Shown one piece after another: positions 10,521-18,439 of a stretch of 64,000 bases of DNA. The translations under genes were made by a program, and so were the position numbers. Numbering within the stretch: position 1 is the first letter of the stretch; every line of letters starts with the position of its first letter. The stretch spans positions 1 to 64,000 of the forward strand of contig NZ_JACHCM010000005.1 of the NCBI RefSeq assembly GCF_014200755.1, read 5' to 3'. Under the pieces are notes generated by a model. That model was not told where the DNA came from, searched no databases, and saw only the letters and a program-made list of their open reading frames with translations. Origin of the DNA: Rhodanobacter sp. ANJX3. Its GTDB lineage: Bacteria > Pseudomonadota > Gammaproteobacteria > Xanthomonadales > Rhodanobacteraceae.

Positions 10521-11426
10521 TTACTGCTTGCCGGCGGGGGTAGTGGGGGAAGGTGTATCCGACGACTTGTCGCCGGGTTTGCCGTTGCCGGCGTCTTTTT
10601 TGTCGGTGGACGAGGAACCATTGACCAGGAATTTGCCGATTAAATCCTCCAGCTGCATGGCCGACTGGGTCAGCACCATTTCATCACCGTTCTTGAGTGC
10701 ATCCGGTGAACCGCCCGGCTGGATGGCGACGAACTGCGAGCCGATCAAGCCGCTGGTGAACACGGCCGCCGAGGAATCGTCGGGAATCTGGTTGTAGCGA
10801 TTGTCGATCGCCAGGGTCACCTTGGCATCGAGCTTGACCGGGTCGGCCACGACCGACTGCACGCTGCCGATCGGCACGCCGGCCATCTTCACCGCCGCAC
10901 CGGCCGACAGGGTACCGACGTTCGAGAAGGTCGCCGTGACCGTATACGTACCGCCCAGGTTGTCGGCCATGCCGCCAGCACCGAAGAACTTGCCCAGCAT
11001 GTCCTCCAGCTGCTCGGCCGGCTTGGTCAGGGCCAGGGTGCCACCTTCGGCCACCGTCTTCTTGGACGTGCCGTAGACGATGCCGACGTACTGATCGCCC
11101 AGCAGGCCGCTGGTAAAGATGGTCGCGACCGAATCGAGCGGAATCTTGTCGTAGTTCTTGTCGATGGCCAGCTTCACGTCGGCCACCTCGGCGCCGGGCG
11201 CCAGGGTGATCGACTGCACCTGGCCGACGCGCACGCCGGCGATCTTTACCGGCGCGCGCTCTTTCAGCTGGCCGATGTTGGCGAAATGAGTGTCGACGAT
11301 ATAACTGGCGCCCTGGTGCGTATTCGCGACAGAGGTGGTCTGGGTCGCCAGATACACCAGCGCGGCAAAACCCAGCACGATGAACAGGCCGGTGCCGACG
11401 GCATAGGAATTTCTCGGTTGGCTCAC
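10521..11426 (-). CDS. mlaD: MlaD-type MCE protein with two tandem MCE units
   Basis: MlaD forms the periplasmic ring of the inner-membrane Mla transporter. This protein has an N-terminal membrane helix (residues 10-28) and then two MCE domains, about 41-118 and 160-236, each followed by the same helix (QLEDMLGKFF at 139, QLEDLIGKFL at 258). The offset is 119 residues throughout, so the whole unit is duplicated. E. coli MlaD has one MCE domain in about 183 residues; this one is 301, ending in a Ser/Thr/Pro/Lys-rich tail. The start is GTG with GAGGA upstream. It sits between mlaE and mlaC, so the operon context is that of MlaD, not PqiB or LetB. Confidence 0.93.
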   Translation of the reverse strand: MSQPRNSYAVGTGLFIVLGFAALVYLATQTTSVANTHQGASYIVDTHFANIGQLKERAPVKIAGVRVGQVQSITLAPGAEVADVKLAIDKNYDKIPLDSVATIFTSGLLGDQYVGIVYGTSKKTVAEGGTLALTKPAEQLEDMLGKFFGAGGMADNLGGTYTVTATFSNVGTLSAGAAVKMAGVPIGSVQSVVADPVKLDAKVTLAIDNRYNQIPDDSSAAVFTSGLIGSQFVAIQPGGSPDALKNGDEMVLTQSAMQLEDLIGKFLVNGSSSTDKKDAGNGKPGDKSSDTPSPTTPAGKQ

Positions 11427-11493
11427 GGCACGATCCTCGATAGACGATGGAAAAATAGGGGCTGAGAAAAAACGGAACGATGCATGGCGGCCA

Positions 11494-12270
11494 TCACATC
11501 AGGAATGCGGTGAGGACGAAGTCCAGCGCCAGAATGGCGATCGACGAGGCCACCACGGTGCGCGTCGTGGCGTAGGCCACGCCTTCGCTGGTCGGCGGCG
11601 TGGTGAAGCCCTGATAGACCGCAATCAGCGTCACCACGGCGCCGAAAGCCAGGCTTTTCAGCAGCACGCCGTTGACGATGTCCGTGCGCAGATCCACCAC
11701 CGCGGTCATGTTCGACCAGAACGTACCGTTATCGATGCCCAGCCAGGTGACGCCGACCAGATGGCCGCCGAGCACCGACATGGCGCAGAACACGCAGCAC
11801 AGCAGCGGCATCGCGATCAGCCCAGCCAAGAAGCGCGGCGTGCCGACGTAGGCGATCGGATCGACCGCCATCATCTCCATCGCGTCGATCTGATCGGTGG
11901 CGCGCATCAGGCCGATCTCGGCGGTAATCGACGTCCCTGCTCGACCGGCAAACAGCAGCGCGGTGACCACCGGCCCCAACTCGCGATACACCGACAGCGC
12001 CACCACCATGCCGCTGGCCGAGGTGCCGCCGAAGATCGACAGCACGTGGTAGAGCTGCAGCATCAGGACCATGCCCACAAACAGGCCGCAGACCATGATG
12101 ATGGTCAAGCTCATAGCGCCGACGAACCACAGCTGGCGCAGCGTCTCGCGCACGTAGCGGAAGCTGCGCGGAATCGCCGCCAGCAGGGTGAGCAGAAACA
12201 GCCCGCAGCCGCCGACCTGCGCCAGCGCGCCGGTCAACGCATTGCGGGTCGGTACGGGACGCGTGCTCAT
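11494..12270 (-). CDS. mlaE: MlaE permease
   Basis: The 258-residue integral membrane protein is the permease subunit of the phospholipid ABC transporter. It shows several hydrophobic segments and the family core ELGPVVTALLFAGRAGTSI followed by AEIGLMRATDQIDAMEMM, the EQ-loop-like region that contacts the ATPase. ATG at 12270 overlaps the mlaF stop as ATGA. The open frame extends 34 codons upstream within mlaF, but the coupled start and family length favour 12270. Confidence 0.94.
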   Translation of the reverse strand: MSTRPVPTRNALTGALAQVGGCGLFLLTLLAAIPRSFRYVRETLRQLWFVGAMSLTIIMVCGLFVGMVLMLQLYHVLSIFGGTSASGMVVALSVYRELGPVVTALLFAGRAGTSITAEIGLMRATDQIDAMEMMAVDPIAYVGTPRFLAGLIAMPLLCCVFCAMSVLGGHLVGVTWLGIDNGTFWSNMTAVVDLRTDIVNGVLLKSLAFGAVVTLIAVYQGFTTPPTSEGVAYATTRTVVASSIAILALDFVLTAFLM

Positions 12271-13103
12271 TTGGCGGCTCCGGAAAAGCCCAGCGCCTGC
12301 GCGTAGTCGCCGGCCGGATACTGAAACGGCACCGGACCATCCTCGTCGCCACCGAAAAACTGACGTGTCCACGCCGAGCCGTCATTGGCGATGGTCTTGG
12401 GATCGCCCTGCGCCACGACCTTGCCGTTGGCGATCAGAAACACGTGATCCGCCACCCGCTTCACCGCCTCGATTTCGTGCGCCACCAGCACACTGGTGAT
12501 GCCGAGCGTTTCATTGAGCGTACGGATCAATTTCAGCACTTGGTTCAACGCCACGGGATCGAGTCCCACGAACGGTTCGTCATAAAGAATGAGCATGGGA
12601 TCGAACACGATCGCGCGCGCCAGCGCGACCCGCCGCGCCATACCGCCGGAAAGCTCGTTCGGCATCAGCTGTGCGGCACCGCGCAGGCCGACCGCCTGCA
12701 GTTTCAGCAGCACCACGTTGCGAATCAGCACTTCCGGCAGCTGAGTGTGCTGGCGCAGCGGAAAGGCCACGTTCTCGAACACGCTGAAATCGGTCAGCAG
12801 GGCCGAGTTCTGAAACAGGTAGCCGATCCCCTCGCGTAGCTTGTACAGCGCCTCACGCGACAGTTTCGGCACGTCCTGGCCGTCCACCAGGATCTGTCCG
12901 GCATCCGGCGTCATCTGCCCGGTGATGTGCTTGAGCAGGGTCGTTTTGCCGGTGCCGCTGGGTCCCATGATGGCAGTGACCTTGCCGCGCGGAATGTCCA
13001 GATCGAGCTTGTCGAAAATGGTCTTGCCATTGAGTACCGTCGTCAGGCCGCGAACTCGCACCAGGGTGCTGTCGTCAGGCGGGTTGCGTACGGGATCGGT
13101 CAT
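12267..13103 (-). CDS. mlaF: ABC transporter ATP-binding protein MlaF
   Basis: The 278-residue ATPase powers the Mla phospholipid transporter. Walker A GPSGTGKT is near residue 48, the signature LSGGMARRVALARA near 150, Walker B LILYDEPFVGLDP just after and the switch histidine in LVAHE. The C-terminal tail after residue 245 is the extension that in MlaF contacts the neighbouring ATPase subunit. It opens the mlaFEDCB operon, 103 bp downstream of gmk on the same strand. No strong ribosome-binding site is visible before the ATG. Confidence 0.94.
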   Translation of the reverse strand: MTDPVRNPPDDSTLVRVRGLTTVLNGKTIFDKLDLDIPRGKVTAIMGPSGTGKTTLLKHITGQMTPDAGQILVDGQDVPKLSREALYKLREGIGYLFQNSALLTDFSVFENVAFPLRQHTQLPEVLIRNVVLLKLQAVGLRGAAQLMPNELSGGMARRVALARAIVFDPMLILYDEPFVGLDPVALNQVLKLIRTLNETLGITSVLVAHEIEAVKRVADHVFLIANGKVVAQGDPKTIANDGSAWTRQFFGGDEDGPVPFQYPAGDYAQALGFSGAAK

Positions 13104-13206
13104 GGGAAGGAAACGGCGATAAGAAGACGTTCAAGGTAGCCGAAGAGCCGTACGAAGACCATGAATACCCGCGCGCCGCTTAACTCTCGCTCAGCCCTGA
13201 GATCGC

Positions 13207-13860
13207 TCAACCTCCGGCCAGCAGCTCCGCGATCAGCGCCTCGTGCCGCCGCCACTGCAGCGCGCTGCGCTGGCGCACCGCCCGCACAATGGCCTGCAGA
13301 TCATTCAATGCATCGGCAAAAGCATCGTTGATCAGGATGTAGTCGAATTCGTGCGCATGGGCAATTTCACCACGCGAGTTATGCAGCCGACGCTCGATCA
13401 CTTCGGCACTGTCCGAACCGCGCCCGCGCAGCCGGCGCTCCAGCTCGGCCCGCGAGGGCGGCAGGATGAAAATGCTGACGCAGTCGGGCTTGCTGCGACG
13501 GACCTGCTCGGCGCCCTGCCAGTCGATCTCCAGCAGCACATCCCGGCCTTGACCCAGCAGCGACTGCACGGTGGTGCGCGACGTGCCGTAGAGATTGCCG
13601 TGGACTTCGGCGTGCTCGAGAAAAATCCCCGCCCCGATCTCACGCTCGAATTCCGCGCGCTCCACAAAAAAATAGTGCCGACCGTACTGCTCGCCCTGCC
13701 GCGGCGGTCGCGTGGTGTGCGACACCGACAGCGAGATGGCCGGCTCGCGCTCGAGCAGTGCATTGACCAGACTCGACTTGCCCGCGCCGGACGGCGCGGC
13801 CACGACGAACAGCGTGCCTTCGAGATCGACGGTGGAAACGGTAGACGCAGGTGCACTCAT
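13207..13860 (-). CDS. gmk: Guanylate kinase
   Basis: The 217-residue enzyme phosphorylates GMP to GDP. The P-loop APSGAGKSS is at residues 22-30, the GMP-binding segment SHTTRPPRQGE near 47 and YGRHYFF just after, and LLEIDWQGAEQV near 110. Length and motifs are standard. In many gammaproteobacteria gmk directly precedes rpoZ-spoT; here the mla operon separates them, with yicC retained upstream beyond a secreted hypothetical gene. Confidence 0.97.
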   Translation of the reverse strand: MSAPASTVSTVDLEGTLFVVAAPSGAGKSSLVNALLEREPAISLSVSHTTRPPRQGEQYGRHYFFVERAEFEREIGAGIFLEHAEVHGNLYGTSRTTVQSLLGQGRDVLLEIDWQGAEQVRRSKPDCVSIFILPPSRAELERRLRGRGSDSAEVIERRLHNSRGEIAHAHEFDYILINDAFADALNDLQAIVRAVRQRSALQWRRHEALIAELLAGG

Positions 13861-14123
13861 GCCGATCAGGTCCGATGCCGTACCGAGAGGGTGAAACGCC
13901 GCAGCGTTTCGTCACCCGAACGATCCGTGGCGGCGCGAAGACAGTCGGTTGGCATCGAAGGGGCAGCTTTCATCGGCGAAGTATAGCGGCTGAACGCAGG
14001 CCGCTCGGCCGCCACGTCGGATCGGAAGCTTCCGCTGGTCTTGTGGCGTTCGGCCAACGTACTGAATTCGGCGGCCCGGATGTTTGTTAGGCTGCAGCTA
14101 TCCACAGGGAAAAACGCAGCAAG

Positions 14124-14774
14124 ATGAAGGCAAAGCTTTTTCTAATGCTCGCGCTGAGCGCCGCGAGCGTATCCGCAACCGCGCAGGCAGCCAAATTCAG
14201 CCGCAGTACGGGCCACAGATCGGCACCCAGTCTTCAGGTCTGGGGTTTCGCGTTGGGGCAGCCGCCGACGCTGATCCCTTGCCCGACCACGCGAGACGGT
14301 CTCTTCGACAGCAGGTCCTGGTCGCCGACGCTCGACAGCACCTGCATGGAGTCGCCGACGCATGCCGACACAAGCGCGGATGGCCGCGCGAAAACCCTGC
14401 CGGTCCACTTCAGCCGCGCCGAAGAACCTGCGCTGGCGGCGGGCGTCCACGCGCGCAGCTTCGCGCTGGTGATACTGGACGGCACCGTGCAGGGGGTTGT
14501 CGCGCGCACCAGCGGACTGGACAGCCAGAAAGCCGTCTACGCCATGCTCAGAAAAAAGTATGGCACCCCTACCTCGGTGGCCAAGGCGCGCGGACAGAAC
14601 GGCAGGACGGGAAAAGCGGCCGAGGGCATCAGCGCCAGCTGGGCCATGGCGGATCTCAGGGTCGACTTCGAAGGCATTGGAACGACGGCCGACGAGGGGA
14701 CGATCTTCATCACGACGGCCAGCGCGTTTGAACATGCGATGAAATCACCGTCCGCGCCATCGATGTCCGAGTAA
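14124..14774 (+). CDS. Secreted hypothetical protein
   Basis: A 216-residue protein of unknown function. The N-terminus (MKAKLFLMLALSAAS, with a likely cleavage after AQA near residue 22) is a clear Sec signal peptide, so it is probably periplasmic. Three cysteines follow in the first 80 residues; the C-terminal half contains an alpha/beta-like stretch (FALVILDGTVQGVVART, KAVYAMLRKKYGTP) resembling small periplasmic domains that read calcium or heavy-atom ligands, but I recognise no family. It lies between gmk and yicC on the opposite strand to both. Confidence 0.6.
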   Translation: MKAKLFLMLALSAASVSATAQAAKFSRSTGHRSAPSLQVWGFALGQPPTLIPCPTTRDGLFDSRSWSPTLDSTCMESPTHADTSADGRAKTLPVHFSRAEEPALAAGVHARSFALVILDGTVQGVVARTSGLDSQKAVYAMLRKKYGTPTSVAKARGQNGRTGKAAEGISASWAMADLRVDFEGIGTTADEGTIFITTASAFEHAMKSPSAPSMSE

Positions 14775-14867
14775 CTTCTGACTGCAAGATTTCGGCGACC
14801 GGGCCTCACTGGCGAGAATTATCGAGACGACCCGATCGGGTTATGGAAATCCGGTTGTTGATACGCG

Positions 14868-15731
14868 TCACTCGATGTTCTGCACCTGCTCGCGCATCTG
14901 CTCGATCAGCACCTTCAGCTCGACCGCCGCGTTGGTGCTGCGCGTATCGACCGATTTCGAGCCCAGCGTGTTCGCCTCGCGGTTGAACTCCTGCATCAGG
15001 AAATCCAGCCGGCGGCCGACCGGCTCCTTCAGCCCCAGCACGCGGCGGGTTTCGCCGATATGCGTGCTGAGACGATCCAGCTCCTCGTCCACGTCGGTGC
15101 GGGTGATCTGCATCACCAGCTCCTGCTCAAGCCGGCCCGGCTCGATCGGCTGCTTGATGTCGGCCAGCCGGCCTTCGAGGCGGGTGCGCAACGCCGCACG
15201 GATTTCCGGCATCCAGCTGCGTACGTCGGCGACCACGCGCTCGATCCCATCGAGCTTGTCGCGCAGGATCTCGCCGAGCTTTTCGCCCTCGCGCTCGCGC
15301 GTCGCCGTGAGCGCGTCGAGTGCGCGATCGAGCACCTCGAACAGCGCGGCCTGCTGCGCTTCCGGATCGATCTCCGCCTGCTGCATCACACCGGGAAAGC
15401 GCAGCAAATCGGTCAGTTCGACGCGCATCTGCGGAAAGCGCGTGCGCATGCTCAAGGCCAGTTCGGCCAGCTTGGACACCAGCGCTTCATTGATGTTGAG
15501 GCTGTCGCTGCGGGCATCGTTGCCGCGCAGGCGCACGGTGATATCCAGCTTGCCGCGCGACAACTTGGCCGCAATGCGCTCGCGCAGCAGCGACTCGAAG
15601 CCGCGCAGTTCGTCCGGCAGGCGCGGGCTCAGTTCCAGATAGCGATGGTTGACCGTGCGCAGTTCGCAGCTGAGCGTGCCTGCAGGGCCGGTGGTTTCAG
15701 CGCTGGCATAAGCCGTCATGCTGCGAATCAT
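14868..15731 (-). CDS. yicC: YicC family endoribonuclease
   Basis: The 287-residue product matches YicC, a conserved bacterial endoribonuclease. MIRSMTAYA at the N-terminus, ELRTVNHRYLEL near 27, FPGVMQQ near 113 and the C-terminal DFLMQEFNREANTLGSKS region are hallmark segments. YicC and rph are divergent neighbours in many proteobacteria, and that arrangement is kept here with a 90-bp intergenic region. No signal peptide or membrane segment. Confidence 0.93.
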   Translation of the reverse strand: MIRSMTAYASAETTGPAGTLSCELRTVNHRYLELSPRLPDELRGFESLLRERIAAKLSRGKLDITVRLRGNDARSDSLNINEALVSKLAELALSMRTRFPQMRVELTDLLRFPGVMQQAEIDPEAQQAALFEVLDRALDALTATREREGEKLGEILRDKLDGIERVVADVRSWMPEIRAALRTRLEGRLADIKQPIEPGRLEQELVMQITRTDVDEELDRLSTHIGETRRVLGLKEPVGRRLDFLMQEFNREANTLGSKSVDTRSTNAAVELKVLIEQMREQVQNIE

Positions 15732-15821
15732 TCGAGTGACATCCAGGCGTCGTGAGAGAACGCAATGGTAAACTCTACGGCCCCGCCCTGCTTAACCCGG
15801 CGATCCGAAGCGAAGCCCTCC

Positions 15822-16556
15822 ATGAATGCAGTTACCCGCCCCAGCGGCCGCGCCAGCGACCAGCTGCGCAGCGTCACTATCGAACGCCATTACACCCGCC
15901 ACGCCGAAGGTTCGGTGCTGGTGAGCTTCGGCGACACCCGCGTGCTGTGCACGGCCAGCATCGAGGACCGCGTGCCGAACTGGCTGCGCGGCAAGGGCGA
16001 AGGCTGGGTCACCGCCGAGTACGGCATGCTGCCACGCGCCACCAACACCCGCACGCAGCGCGAAGCCGCGCGCGGCGGCCAGGGCGGCCGCACAATGGAG
16101 ATCCAGCGGCTGATCGGCCGCAGCCTGCGCGCCTGCATCAACCGGCAGGCGCTGGGCGAGCGCGTCATCACGCTCGACTGCGACGTGATCCAGGCCGACG
16201 GCGGCACCCGCACCGCCGCGATTACCGGTGCCTACGTCGCTCTGGTCGACGCGGTCAATCACCTGATGAAGCGCGAAAACCTCAAGCGCAACCCTATCGT
16301 CGGCGCCGTCGCGGCGATCTCGGTCGGCATCTACAAAGGCGTGCCGGTTCTGGACCTGGATTACGCCGAGGACTCCAACTGCGATACCGATATGAACGTC
16401 GTGATGAACGACGGTGGTGGATTCATCGAAGTCCAGGGCACCGCCGAAGGCCACGCGTTTCGCCGCGACGAAATGAACGCGCTGCTGGCGCTGGCTGAGA
16501 AAGGCATCGGCGAACTGGTGCTGGCACAGCGCGCGGCGCTGACGCCGGCCGGCTGA
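15822..16556 (+). CDS. rph: Ribonuclease PH
   Basis: RNase PH trims the 3' ends of tRNA precursors by phosphorolysis. The 244-residue product contains [11 protein letters not shown], the phosphate-binding region [19 protein letters not shown], and the core [18 protein letters not shown]. An in-frame extension upstream to 15765 exists, but ATG at 15822 (MNAVTRP) fits the family start. It leads a forward series with rdgB (7-bp gap) and hemW (18-bp gap) that is likely one transcript. Confidence 0.97.
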   Translation: MNAVTRPSGRASDQLRSVTIERHYTRHAEGSVLVSFGDTRVLCTASIEDRVPNWLRGKGEGWVTAEYGMLPRATNTRTQREAARGGQGGRTMEIQRLIGRSLRACINRQALGERVITLDCDVIQADGGTRTAAITGAYVALVDAVNHLMKRENLKRNPIVGAVAAISVGIYKGVPVLDLDYAEDSNCDTDMNVVMNDGGGFIEVQGTAEGHAFRRDEMNALLALAEKGIGELVLAQRAALTPAG

Positions 16557-16563
16557 GTCCGTT

Positions 16564-17151
16564 ATGCAGCGCATCGTTCTGGCCAGCAGCAATCCCGGCA
16601 AGGTCGCGGAGTTCAACCTGCTGCTGGCCGATAGCGGCTTTGAAGTGGTGACGCAGGCCAGTCTCGGCGTGGAGGATGCCGAGGAGACCGGCCTCAGCTT
16701 TGTCGAAAACGCGCTGCTGAAGGCACGCCATGCCGCCCGCGCCACCGGCCTGCCCGCGCTGGCGGATGACTCCGGCCTGTGCGTCGACCATCTGCGCGGC
16801 GCGCCGGGCCTTTACTCCGCTCGTTATGCCGGCAAGCACGGCGATAACGCGGCCAACAACGCCAAGCTGCTGCGCGAGCTGGACGGCGTGCCGCCGGAAC
16901 AGCGCGGCGCCTTCTTCATCTGCGTGCTCGCGCTGATCCGGCACGCGGACGACCCCGCGCCGCTGATCGCCGAAGGTCGCTGGCATGGCCATGTGCTCGG
17001 CGAAACGCGCGGCGTCCAAGGTTTCGGCTACGACCCACTGTTTGTCGCAGACGGCCAGAGCGCCAGTGCGGCCGAGCTCGATCCGTCCCTGAAGTCGCGC
17101 ATCAGCCATCGCGGCCAGGCGCTGTCCAGGCTCCGCGCGCAGCTTGGCTGA
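16564..17151 (+). CDS. rdgB: XTP/dITP diphosphatase (RdgB/HAM1)
   Basis: The 195-residue enzyme hydrolyses dITP, XTP and ITP to the monophosphates and keeps deaminated purines out of DNA. The signatures SNPGKVAEF (residues 9-17), ADDSGLCVD near 68, GFGYDPLF near 156 and the C-terminal SHRGQAL are all present. It begins 7 bases after the rph stop, so the two are probably cotranscribed, as in many gammaproteobacteria. Confidence 0.96.
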   Translation: MQRIVLASSNPGKVAEFNLLLADSGFEVVTQASLGVEDAEETGLSFVENALLKARHAARATGLPALADDSGLCVDHLRGAPGLYSARYAGKHGDNAANNAKLLRELDGVPPEQRGAFFICVLALIRHADDPAPLIAEGRWHGHVLGETRGVQGFGYDPLFVADGQSASAAELDPSLKSRISHRGQALSRLRAQLG

Positions 17152-17169
17152 TCCGATGACGGTGAACCC

Positions 17170-18339
17170 ATGTCGAGGCTGATCGCACCGCCGCTGTCGC
17201 TCTACGTGCACATGCCCTGGTGTGTGAAAAAATGCCAGTACTGCGATTTCAACTCGCACGGGCTGCGCAGCGAGCCGCCGCCGTACGAGGCCTATATCGA
17301 TCATCTGCTGGCCGATCTCGACGCCGACCGGCGCGACTTCGGCGCGGTGCTGGAACAGCGCCCGATCGTCAGCGTGTTCTTCGGCGGCGGCACGCCAAGC
17401 CTGTTTGCACCGGCGCTGATCGAGCGGTTTCTGGACGGCGCGCGTGCACGCCTGCCGTTCGACGCCGAGGTCGAAGTCACGCTGGAAACCAATCCCGGCA
17501 CGGTCGAACACGGCCGTTTCGACGGCTATCTGGCGGCCGGCGTCAACCGCATCTCGTTTGGCATCCAGAGCTTCGACGACGACAAGCTGAAGCGACTGGG
17601 TCGCATCCACTCCGCGACCGAGGCCGAAGCCGCGGTGAAATCGGCGCAGGATGCCGGCTACCGCAACATCAATCTTGACCTCATGTACGCCCTGCCCCAG
17701 CAGCAGCTCGACGGTGCGCTGGCCGATGTCGCCCGCGCGGTGGCGCTGCAGCCCACGCATATCTCGCACTACCAGCTCACGCTCGAACCCAATACAGCCT
17801 TCGCTGCCAACCCGCCGCCGCTGCCCGACGACGACCACGCCTGGGCGATGCAGGAAGCCTGCGAGCAAGCGCTGGCTGCGGGCGGCTACGGTCAGTACGA
17901 AATTTCGGCGTATGCCCAGGCCGGCCGGCGCTGCGCGCACAACCTCAATTATTGGCGCTTCGGCGACTACCTCGGCATCGGTGCCGGCGCGCACGGCAAG
18001 ATCAGCGACACCGCCAGCGGCGCGGTTCACCGTCGCTGGAAGTCGCGCCTGCCCAAGGCCTATATGGACGCCGGCGACAGCGCGAAGCGCATCGGCGGCG
18101 ACAGCGTGGTCGACGACGCCGAGCTGCCGTTCGAGTACATGCTCAATGCGCTGCGGCTGGTCGACGGCGTGCCCGCGACCGATTTCGCCTCGCGTACCGG
18201 CTTGCCCGTGGAGACGATTCAACCCGCGCTGGCCGCCGCCCGCCAGCGCGGCTGGCTGACCGACGATCCGGAAAAACTCCAGACCACCGCACTCGGCCAG
18301 CGCTTTCTGAACGACGTCATCGCCAGTTTTCTGGATTGA
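17170..18339 (+). CDS. hemW: Heme chaperone HemW (radical SAM)
   Basis: The 389-residue protein is a coproporphyrinogen-dehydrogenase-like radical SAM protein of the HemW type, which binds heme and delivers it to target proteins. The cluster motif CVKKCQYC (Cys18, Cys22, Cys25) is followed by FFGGGTPSLF and the HemW-type YEISAYAQAGRRCAHNLNYW region. The extra cysteine arrangement of HemN is absent. It directly follows rdgB; rdgB-hemW adjacency is conserved in gammaproteobacteria. Confidence 0.95.
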   Translation: MSRLIAPPLSLYVHMPWCVKKCQYCDFNSHGLRSEPPPYEAYIDHLLADLDADRRDFGAVLEQRPIVSVFFGGGTPSLFAPALIERFLDGARARLPFDAEVEVTLETNPGTVEHGRFDGYLAAGVNRISFGIQSFDDDKLKRLGRIHSATEAEAAVKSAQDAGYRNINLDLMYALPQQQLDGALADVARAVALQPTHISHYQLTLEPNTAFAANPPPLPDDDHAWAMQEACEQALAAGGYGQYEISAYAQAGRRCAHNLNYWRFGDYLGIGAGAHGKISDTASGAVHRRWKSRLPKAYMDAGDSAKRIGGDSVVDDAELPFEYMLNALRLVDGVPATDFASRTGLPVETIQPALAAARQRGWLTDDPEKLQTTALGQRFLNDVIASFLD

Positions 18340-18439
18340 CGCTTCCACCTCGATTTTGCCCGCGCCTACACCATTATCGAGTAGCGCGTCCGTGACAAGC
18401 GGCATAAACTCAACCGATTGGGGACAGGGCGAGTGCATC

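Noticed and set aside
14830..14841. ACCCGATCGGGT, a perfect palindrome between the secreted hypothetical and yicC, as a terminator
   Set aside because: It has no loop and no T-run; it could be a protein-binding site but lies downstream of both genes.
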